A stretch of 20,536 bases of DNA from assembly GCA_946480845.1 (NCBI GenBank), contig CAMLLJ010000019.1:1-20536 (forward strand). Direction: 5' to 3'. Positions 14,977-20,536 of the stretch are shown piece by piece (positions within the stretch are counted from its first letter, which is position 1; each line of letters starts with the position of its first letter). The DNA is from an uncultured Gemmatimonadota bacterium. Lineage in GTDB: Bacteria > Gemmatimonadota > Gemmatimonadetes > Gemmatimonadales > GWC2-71-9. Made by a program: the position numbers and the translations under genes. The notes under the pieces were generated by a model. It was not told the origin of the DNA. It ran no database searches and worked only from the letters and a program-made list of their open reading frames with translations.

Positions 14977-16664
14977 GCCGAGGCCTCGCGCGCAGCTTCG
15001 AGCATCCGCATCACGTCCTGCCGGTCCTGGTGCACCAGCAGCACGAGCAGGTCGCCCGGCTCGGCCCAGGCCAGCGCGCGGCGCACGGCGGCAAGCTCGC
15101 TCTCGTGGACCTCGTAACGCGACTCCGGTGCGCCGATCCTCCCGAGCTCCTCCACGAAGAGCCGGGGGACCTCGCCGGGCGCGCGGCCACGCCGGTATTC
15201 CCCCAGCTCCTTCACCAGCAGGAGGTCGGGCTCGAGCGCCCACGCGGCGCGCGCGAGGCCGCGGATCGCGTCGTCCGTCCGGTCGCCCGCCTGGCCGATC
15301 AGCAGCAGCCGCCGGCGTGCCGGGATGGCGGCGGCCATCCGGCCGATCGCCGCCATCGCCTCGGTGTTGTGCGCGTAGTCCACCAGCACCCGGATCCCGC
15401 CGAGGTCCAGCAGGTTGCCGCGGCCTGCATTGTCGCCCGGCTCGGAAGAGAAGGCGCGGAGTGCCCGGCGCACCGCGTCGAGCCCGATGCGGGCAGAGCC
15501 CGCGGGCGCCGGCAGCGAGGTCGCGATGGCCGCCGCGGCGAGGGCGTTGGCCACGTTGTGCGTGGCGGCGCCCTCGAAGGTGGCGGGCACCTCCGTCACG
15601 TCCAGGATCGTTTCCTCCGCCGTTCCAATCCGCGCCATCAGCGTGCCGCCCCGCACCGTGAAGGCGCGCCCTGGCTCGAGCCCGGCGAGCGCCGCGCCGT
15701 CGGCCGCGAACCAGGTGACCTCCCGCCCCAGCGCGCGCCCGCGGGACCGCAGGACCGGATCGCCGGCGTTGAGGATGACCGACCCGCCCGCCGGCACGAC
15801 GCGGGTGACCACCAGCTTCGCATCGGCCAGGTCGTCGAGCGACGCGATGCCGAAGTCGCCGAAGTGGTCTTCGCTGATGCTGGTGACGGCGGCGGCATCG
15901 GCGCGCCGGACGGCGAGACCGCGCCGCAGGATCCCGCCGCGCGCCGTCTCCAGGATCGCGACCGTCGCCCGCGGGTCGCGCAGCACCATGCGCGCGCCCA
16001 TCGGGCCCGCATAGTCGGTCTCGACCACCGTCTCGCCGTCCACGATGACGCCGTCGGTTGAGGTGAGTCCCACCCGGTGGCCCGCCGCCGCCGCGATGGC
16101 GGCGGTCAGCCGGACCGTGGTGGTCTTGCCGTTGGAACCGGTGACGAGCGCGATGGGAATCTCGCCGACGCCGGACCAGTCCACGGCGCCGGGCTCGGGA
16201 ATGTCGCCGGGCCCCCAGCGGCGGGAGCGGACGCCCGACCCGATGGAGACGCCGTCGTCGTCGTGCAGGAAGGTGAGCCCGCGCTCGGCGGCCGCGCGGG
16301 ACAGTGCGACGACGCGCGGATTGCGCTCGCGGGCGATGCGCTCGCGCAGGTGCTCGACCGGCCCGGCCCCGGGATCCGGATCGGCGCCGCGCGCGCGCGC
16401 CCAGGCCAGCTCGACGAGGTCGGTCGCGGCGTAGAGCGCGTCGGGCGGCGCGCTGGCGAAGAGGTTGGCCCCGCCCGCGAACTCCCGTACCCGGACCACC
16501 TCGTCGCCCCAGCCCACCGCATCGAGGAGCCGGCGCGCCCACGCGGACCACGCGGCGGCGAGCCCGGCGTCCCCCGGCGGGTACGCGACGTCCATGGCCG
16601 CGCCCGGGCGGTCGTCGAGCAGGTGCGGCCCGGTGATCCGCCGGGCTTCGGGCGGGCCGGTCAA
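14961..16664 (-). CDS. Stand-alone Mur ligase-family protein related to the CphA C-terminal domain
   Basis: This 567-residue protein has a short N-terminal region (about 1-165) of no known activity, then a Mur-ligase-type central ATPase and C-terminal domain. The P-loop is GSNGKTTTVRL (176-186, Lys180), followed by TSTDGVIVDG, ILETARGGILRRGL, SEDHFGDFG, ILNAGDPV, ATHNVANALAAA, LVDYAHNTEAM and GDRTDD. These are the same blocks as in the Mur half of both flanking cyanophycin synthetases, but the ATP-grasp domain and the HxxEH N domain are missing. It should be an ATP-dependent amide ligase. Its substrate is not evident; adding an amino acid to an acidic side chain of cyanophycin or a related peptide is a reasonable guess. 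The start TTG at 16664 overlaps the stop of the upstream synthetase (TTGA) and has GAGG 7 nt upstream. It keeps RRITGPHLL, which resembles the R.L.GPN start of synthetases. ATG 16595 is the alternative. Confidence 0.85.
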   Translation of the reverse strand: MTGPPEARRITGPHLLDDRPGAAMDVAYPPGDAGLAAAWSAWARRLLDAVGWGDEVVRVREFAGGANLFASAPPDALYAATDLVELAWARARGADPDPGAGPVEHLRERIARERNPRVVALSRAAAERGLTFLHDDDGVSIGSGVRSRRWGPGDIPEPGAVDWSGVGEIPIALVTGSNGKTTTVRLTAAIAAAAGHRVGLTSTDGVIVDGETVVETDYAGPMGARMVLRDPRATVAILETARGGILRRGLAVRRADAAAVTSISEDHFGDFGIASLDDLADAKLVVTRVVPAGGSVILNAGDPVLRSRGRALGREVTWFAADGAALAGLEPGRAFTVRGGTLMARIGTAEETILDVTEVPATFEGAATHNVANALAAAAIATSLPAPAGSARIGLDAVRRALRAFSSEPGDNAGRGNLLDLGGIRVLVDYAHNTEAMAAIGRMAAAIPARRRLLLIGQAGDRTDDAIRGLARAAWALEPDLLLVKELGEYRRGRAPGEVPRLFVEELGRIGAPESRYEVHESELAAVRRALAWAEPGDLLVLLVHQDRQDVMRMLEAAREASAQRLE

Positions 16665-19447
16665 TCCTCCGCCTCGGTCTCCCGCGCAAAGCGGACGCCG
16701 CGCAGGTCGCGCACGAACGATCGCAGCGGCACGTCCTGCTCCGCGGAGGCGGCAAGATCGCTCGCCAGCCGGGAGCGCCGGGTGAGCCGGCGCTCGGTCT
16801 CCGCCGGCCGGAAGCTGGCGATCTGCTCCCAGGTGCGCGTGATGGCATCCCCGAAGATCAGCACGAGGTCACCCGGGCGCGCCTCGGTGAGGGCCGCGGC
16901 GGTCGCCTCCTGCTCGTCGGGAATCACGGCGATCTGCTCCGCGGGCACGCCGCGCTCGAGCAGCGCTTCCTGGAGCAGGAGCGGGATTTCGTCGGGCGCC
17001 CTGCCACGGAGACTGTCGTCCCGCCGGCAGATATAGTGGTCGAACCAGCCCGCCGCGATGCGCGCGATGTTCCTCACGTCCTCGTCGCGCCGGTCGCCCG
17101 GCGCGGACAGCACCACGATGCGCCTGGCGCCGCGGCCCAGGCGGTCCACCAGCTGCACCATCGCCTCGACCGCCGCGGCGTTGTGGCCGTAGTCGAGGAT
17201 GACCTTGAACGGGTGCTCGTCGAAGACGTTGCCGCGGCCGGGAGCCTGGAAGAACGTCGTGTCGAACGTCTGCAGGCCGTGGCGGATGTTCTCCAGCTTG
17301 AGCCCCATGCTGAACGCCATCGCCGCCGCGAACATCGCGTTCTGCACGTTGTGCGTCGCCCGCCCTTCGAGCGTCGCCGGGATCAGGTGGGCAGGCAGCA
17401 GCGGGATGTGGGCCCCGTGGTCGTAGAGCGTGATCATCTGGCCCGTCATGCCGGCCTCGAGCACGATGCCGCGCCCGCCGGCCTGGATGTGCTCGCGCAC
17501 CAGCCCGTGGCCGGGATTGAGGGTCACGTAGCAGACGTGCTTGGCGTCGGTATGGTCGGCCATCATCAGGCAGAGCGGGTCGTCGGCGTTGAGCACGGCC
17601 GTATCCCGCGCCACCTCGACGATGATCCGCTTGACCTTGGCCAGCTCGTCGAGCGTCTCCACGCCGCCGCGGCCGAGGTGGTCCTCCTTCACGTTGAGCA
17701 CGGCGCCGACGTCCACCTGGCGCACGCCCATGCCCGCGCGCAGCAGGCCGCCGCGCGCCACCTCCAGCACCGCCACGTCCACGAACGGGTCGCTCAGCAC
17801 CATCCGCGTGGCCACCGGGCCGGTCATGTCGCCGGCCACGGCGCGCTGGCCGTCGATGTAGACGCCGTCGGTGGTGGTGAGCCCGACGTGGTGGCCGGCC
17901 AGCTTGTGGATGTGCGCCAGCATGCGCGCCGTCGTGGTCTTGCCGTTGGTGCCGGTGATGGCGGCGATGGGGATCCGCGCCGGGCTGCCGGACGGGAACA
18001 GCATCTCGATCACCGGCGTCGCAACGTCTCGCGCCTTGCCCTCGCTCGGGGCCATGTGCATGCGGAAGCCGGGCGCGGCGTTGACCTCCACGATGGCGCC
18101 GCCGATCTCCTTGTAGGAGCGGGTGATGTCGCTGCTGAGGAAGTCCACGCCGCCCACGTCGAGCCCGATGGCCTTGACCGCGCGCACCGCCATCTCCGCA
18201 TTGTCCGGATGGATCACGTCGGTCATGTCGAGCGCGGTGCCGCCCGTGGAGAGGTTGCCGGTCGAGCGGAGGAACACCTTTTCGCCTGCCGCCGGGACCG
18301 TGTCGCGCCCGTAGCCCTGCTTCTGCAGGAGCAGCTCCGCCTGCCGGTCGAACTCGAGCCTGGTGAGCACCTTCTCGTGGCCGATGCCGCGGCGCGGGTC
18401 GGCGTTCACCTGCTCGGTGAGCTGCTCGATCGTGCTGGTGCCGTCGCCCGTCACGTGGCCGGGAATCCGCTGGGACACCGCCACCAGCGCGCCGTTGACG
18501 ACCAGGAGGCGGTGGTCGAAGCCGGTCACGAACGACTCGACGATGACGCTCCGGCTGTGCTCGCGGGCGGCGGCGAAGGCCTCGCGCACCTGGTCGGCGT
18601 CGGTGAGGTGGATCGAGATCCCCCGGCCGTGGTTCGCGTTGTAGGGCTTCACCACGACCGGGAACCCGATGCGCTCCGCCGCCGCCACGGCCGCATTGGC
18701 CGCCTGCACCAGGCGCTGGCTCGGCACCGGCAGGCCGAGGTTGGCGAGGAGCCGGTTGGTCTCCTCCTTGTCCGAGGCGAGCTCCACGGCGATGTGCGAC
18801 GTCTGGCTGGTGACCGTCGCCTGGATGCGCCGCTGGAAGCGCCCCTGCCCGAGCTGGATGAGGCTGTTGGTGCCGAGGCGCATCCACGGGATGCGGCGCT
18901 CCTCGGCCGCCTGGACCAGGGCCGCCGTGCTCGGTCCCAGCGCGTGGCGCTGGGTGAAGCGGATGAACTCGTCCCGCTCCCGCGCGAAGTCGAAGTCCTC
19001 CGGCAACGCGTCGGCGGGCCGCAGCTCCTCGGGCAGCAGGCTGAAGAGCAGCGTCCGCGCCAGCTCGCCCGCCTCGATGCCCACCTCCGCCTGCTGGTAC
19101 TGGTAGATGACGTTGTAGCGACCGCGCGGGCCCAGTGACCGCGTCTTCCCGAAGGTCAGCGGGTGCCCGGCCACGTTCTGCAGCTCGATCGCCACGTGCT
19201 CCAGGATGTGGCCCATCCAGGTGCCCTCGCCCTCGGTCAGCCGGCGCACGAATCCGCCCGGCTCGCCATAGGAGCACCCGTGCTGCATCAGCCCCGGGAG
19301 CGCCAGCAGGAGGCCGTCGGTGAACCCGGCGCCGATGCGCGCCGACGGCCAGTCCTCGAGGATGCCGAGGTCCACCTCCAGCCGAATGACGGGGAAGTGG
19401 GCGTAGAGGTTGGGCCCCACGTAGACGACGCGGTCGAGGATCTTCAT
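16661..19447 (-). CDS. cphA: Cyanophycin synthetase, copy 2
   Basis: At 928 residues this is a full-length CphA1-type enzyme that starts exactly as expected (MKILDRVVYVGPNLY). The N domain has HILEH at 80-84. The ATP-grasp domain shows VVVKPYNANHGRGIS with Lys267, the DHRLLVVNG block and AIVEVNAAPGFRMH. The Mur domain has the intact P-loop GTNGKTT at 499-505, LEVARGGLLR, LDYGHNAAAVEAM and APGDRRDED. Both nucleotide-binding sites look functional, unlike CphA2, whose Mur domain is inactive. Lys267 and the P-loop fall at the same residue numbers as in copy 1, but the sequences are clearly diverged and this copy has about 48 extra C-terminal residues, charged and helical. It lies 17 nt after the cyanophycinase gene and overlaps the Mur ligase by 4 nt, so it is the core gene of the operon. 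Confidence 0.95.
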   Translation of the reverse strand: MKILDRVVYVGPNLYAHFPVIRLEVDLGILEDWPSARIGAGFTDGLLLALPGLMQHGCSYGEPGGFVRRLTEGEGTWMGHILEHVAIELQNVAGHPLTFGKTRSLGPRGRYNVIYQYQQAEVGIEAGELARTLLFSLLPEELRPADALPEDFDFARERDEFIRFTQRHALGPSTAALVQAAEERRIPWMRLGTNSLIQLGQGRFQRRIQATVTSQTSHIAVELASDKEETNRLLANLGLPVPSQRLVQAANAAVAAAERIGFPVVVKPYNANHGRGISIHLTDADQVREAFAAAREHSRSVIVESFVTGFDHRLLVVNGALVAVSQRIPGHVTGDGTSTIEQLTEQVNADPRRGIGHEKVLTRLEFDRQAELLLQKQGYGRDTVPAAGEKVFLRSTGNLSTGGTALDMTDVIHPDNAEMAVRAVKAIGLDVGGVDFLSSDITRSYKEIGGAIVEVNAAPGFRMHMAPSEGKARDVATPVIEMLFPSGSPARIPIAAITGTNGKTTTARMLAHIHKLAGHHVGLTTTDGVYIDGQRAVAGDMTGPVATRMVLSDPFVDVAVLEVARGGLLRAGMGVRQVDVGAVLNVKEDHLGRGGVETLDELAKVKRIIVEVARDTAVLNADDPLCLMMADHTDAKHVCYVTLNPGHGLVREHIQAGGRGIVLEAGMTGQMITLYDHGAHIPLLPAHLIPATLEGRATHNVQNAMFAAAMAFSMGLKLENIRHGLQTFDTTFFQAPGRGNVFDEHPFKVILDYGHNAAAVEAMVQLVDRLGRGARRIVVLSAPGDRRDEDVRNIARIAAGWFDHYICRRDDSLRGRAPDEIPLLLQEALLERGVPAEQIAVIPDEQEATAAALTEARPGDLVLIFGDAITRTWEQIASFRPAETERRLTRRSRLASDLAASAEQDVPLRSFVRDLRGVRFARETEAED

Positions 19448-19464
19448 GCGTGGCGCCTGCCGGG

Positions 19465-20373
19465 TCAGACCCGGAGCGCGATGGCCGGCGCGGCGGCCGC
19501 TTCGCGCGTGTGGAGGTTGAACGTCGAGCCGTTGTCGAGGATGTGGAGGCGAAGCCCGATCAGGCAGACCGGATCGTTCTTGCGCACCCGCGCCATGGAG
19601 CTGAACTGGAGCTCGGACGGGTCCACCACGGTGATCGCCCCGCTGCCAACCACCTCGAGCGAGTGGTCCGGCGCGATGAACGCCGCCGTGTTCTCGTCCA
19701 GCCCGATGCCGATGGCGAACGGGTTGTAGCTGATCGCCGTGAGCAGCCGGCCCAGCCGGTCGCGCTGGCGGAAGTGCTGGTCGATGATCACCCGGTTGGT
19801 GAGGCCGAGCCCCGGCGCCAGCGTCACGATCCGCGCCCGCGGCGAGGCGCCTTCCTTGCCGAACGCGATCATGTGCTCGCACAGGAACGCGGCGCCGGCC
19901 GACGTCCCCGCCACGTGCACGCCCTCGGAGTTCCTCCGCCGGATCGCCCGGGCCACGTCGGTCCCGCCGATCAGCGTCGAGAGCCGCAGCTGGTTCCCGC
20001 CCGTGAGGAAGATCCCGTCGACGGTCTCGAGGGGGCCGACGTGGCTCGGGTCCATCGCATGGCTGCGGTCGGTGATGGGCAGGATCACCGTGGCCGCCGC
20101 GCCGAGCGTCTCGAAGAGCGTGGCGTACTTCTGGCCCGTGTCGCTGAGCTCGGAGGCGGTGGGGATGATCGCGATGCGGGCCGAGGGCCCGCCGCAGAGC
20201 GCGACGAAGCGGCGGAGGATCATGATGTCCCCCACCTTTTCCTCCGCGCCGCCCACCGGGATGACGAACCCGCTTCCGAGCGTCTCCCGGACATCGGGAT
20301 CCGCCGGCTCGATCAGATCGCCAGACCCTCGAAAGTGCCGCGCCGAATCGCGTGACCGCTTCGTACGTGCCAT
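19465..20373 (-). CDS. cphB: Cyanophycinase (peptidase family S51-like)
   Basis: The 302-residue protein degrades cyanophycin from its end to beta-Asp-Arg dipeptides. Family blocks are FVIPVGGAEEK, the GIFLTGGNQLRL strand, GTSAGAA with nucleophile Ser158, IIDQHFRQRDRLGRL with His200, and GIGLDENTAA with Glu227. Compared with the Synechocystis enzyme triad as I remember it (Ser132, His174, Glu201), all three are shifted by the same 26 residues, which supports function. ATG 20373 has GAGAGG just upstream but lies 61 nt inside the preceding isoaspartyl dipeptidase gene, and its first 20 or so residues look like spurious coding. A CTG at 20316 that overlaps the dipeptidase stop (CTGA) would give 283 residues, closer to the usual length. 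The enzyme is probably cytosolic, as no signal peptide is seen. Confidence 0.94.
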   Translation of the reverse strand: MARTKRSRDSARHFRGSGDLIEPADPDVRETLGSGFVIPVGGAEEKVGDIMILRRFVALCGGPSARIAIIPTASELSDTGQKYATLFETLGAAATVILPITDRSHAMDPSHVGPLETVDGIFLTGGNQLRLSTLIGGTDVARAIRRRNSEGVHVAGTSAGAAFLCEHMIAFGKEGASPRARIVTLAPGLGLTNRVIIDQHFRQRDRLGRLLTAISYNPFAIGIGLDENTAAFIAPDHSLEVVGSGAITVVDPSELQFSSMARVRKNDPVCLIGLRLHILDNGSTFNLHTREAAAAPAIALRV

Positions 20374-20536
20374 TGCCCTCTCACCATGACGTCGCGAATG
20401 CCTCCCGAGGCGTCCAGCACGACGAGATCCGCGTCGGCGCCCGAGGCGATGTGTCCCTTGCGGGGAAGCAGGAGCAGCCGCGCCACGTTGGCCGTGAACG
20501 CGGGAAGGATCCGCTCGAGCGGCTCGCCGCGCTCGA
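20313..20536 (-). CDS. iadA: Isoaspartyl dipeptidase (beta-aspartyl peptidase), C-terminal part, cut by the window edge
   Basis: Reading the minus strand from the window edge, an open frame without a start gives 73 residues ending at the TGA at 20313-20315. It reads ...LPAFTANVARLLLLP, then GHIASGADADLVVLD, DVMVRGQWHVRSG and RGTFEGLAI. This is the C-terminal strand region of an amidohydrolase-fold metallopeptidase, with the GADADLVVLD and RGTFE endings typical of IadA-type beta-aspartyl peptidases. The metal ligands lie outside the window. IadA splits beta-linked Asp dipeptides, the product of cyanophycinase, to free Asp and Arg, which fits its position as the first visible gene of the operon. 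The overlap with the cyanophycinase start implies translational coupling. The substrate is inferred from context and family, since only the end is visible. Confidence 0.85.
   Translation of the reverse strand, partial: ERGEPLERILPAFTANVARLLLLPRKGHIASGADADLVVLDASGGIRDVMVRGQWHVRSGHAIRRGTFEGLAI

Noticed and set aside
19448..19882. Upstream in-frame extension of copy 2 cyanophycin synthetase
   Set aside because: It overlaps the cyanophycinase gene in another frame, and the ATG at 19447 starts precisely at the conserved beginning of CphA.

Overview
The window is about 20.5 kb of very GC-rich bacterial chromosome with long codon-biased genes packed tightly on both strands. The gene set (a BlaI/M56 protease pair with HEAT repeats, DUF305 beside an LVIVD-repeat lipoprotein, a YcbB-like L,D-transpeptidase lipoprotein, a cyanophycin locus) fits an environmental, probably diderm bacterium. 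Gemmatimonadota is my best guess from gene content. This is inference, because no rRNA or other phylogenetic marker is present. I saw no tRNA, rRNA, CRISPR array, insertion sequence or phage gene.

Region 1 (1-3990). A perfect 29-bp inverted repeat (9-90) precedes a compact promoter overlapped by two BlaI/MecI-type operator half-palindromes (134-159). The operon that follows encodes a BlaI-family repressor, an M56 (BlaR1-type) membrane protease whose expected penicillin-sensing domain is replaced by about 7 HEAT repeats, and a secreted protein made almost wholly of about 12 HEAT repeats. The last repeats of the two HEAT proteins match in register, so one domain was probably copied from the other. 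This looks like a signal-transduction cassette with an unknown stimulus.

Region 2 (3991-9190). A likely promoter leads into a DUF305 lipoprotein and an LVIVD beta-propeller lipoprotein. An O-antigen-ligase-like membrane protein lies convergent to these on the minus strand. A divergent YceI-family secreted protein follows and ends at a good intrinsic terminator.

Region 3 (9222-12228). An L,D-transpeptidase lipoprotein with a peptidoglycan-binding domain is followed 34 nt later by a glycerol-phosphate-type acyltransferase with membrane segments. Both concern the cell envelope.

Region 4 (12334-20536). This is a cyanophycin (multi-L-arginyl-poly-aspartate) locus. One complete cyanophycin synthetase is on the plus strand. 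Converging on it from the minus strand is a tightly coupled operon, in transcription order: isoaspartyl dipeptidase (cut by the window edge), cyanophycinase, a second complete cyanophycin synthetase, and a stand-alone Mur-ligase protein related to the C-terminal half of the synthetases. The locus therefore carries polymer synthesis (two synthetases), depolymerisation to beta-Asp-Arg dipeptides (cyanophycinase) and dipeptide hydrolysis (isoaspartyl dipeptidase). The extra Mur ligase has no assigned role and is the most interesting unknown here.
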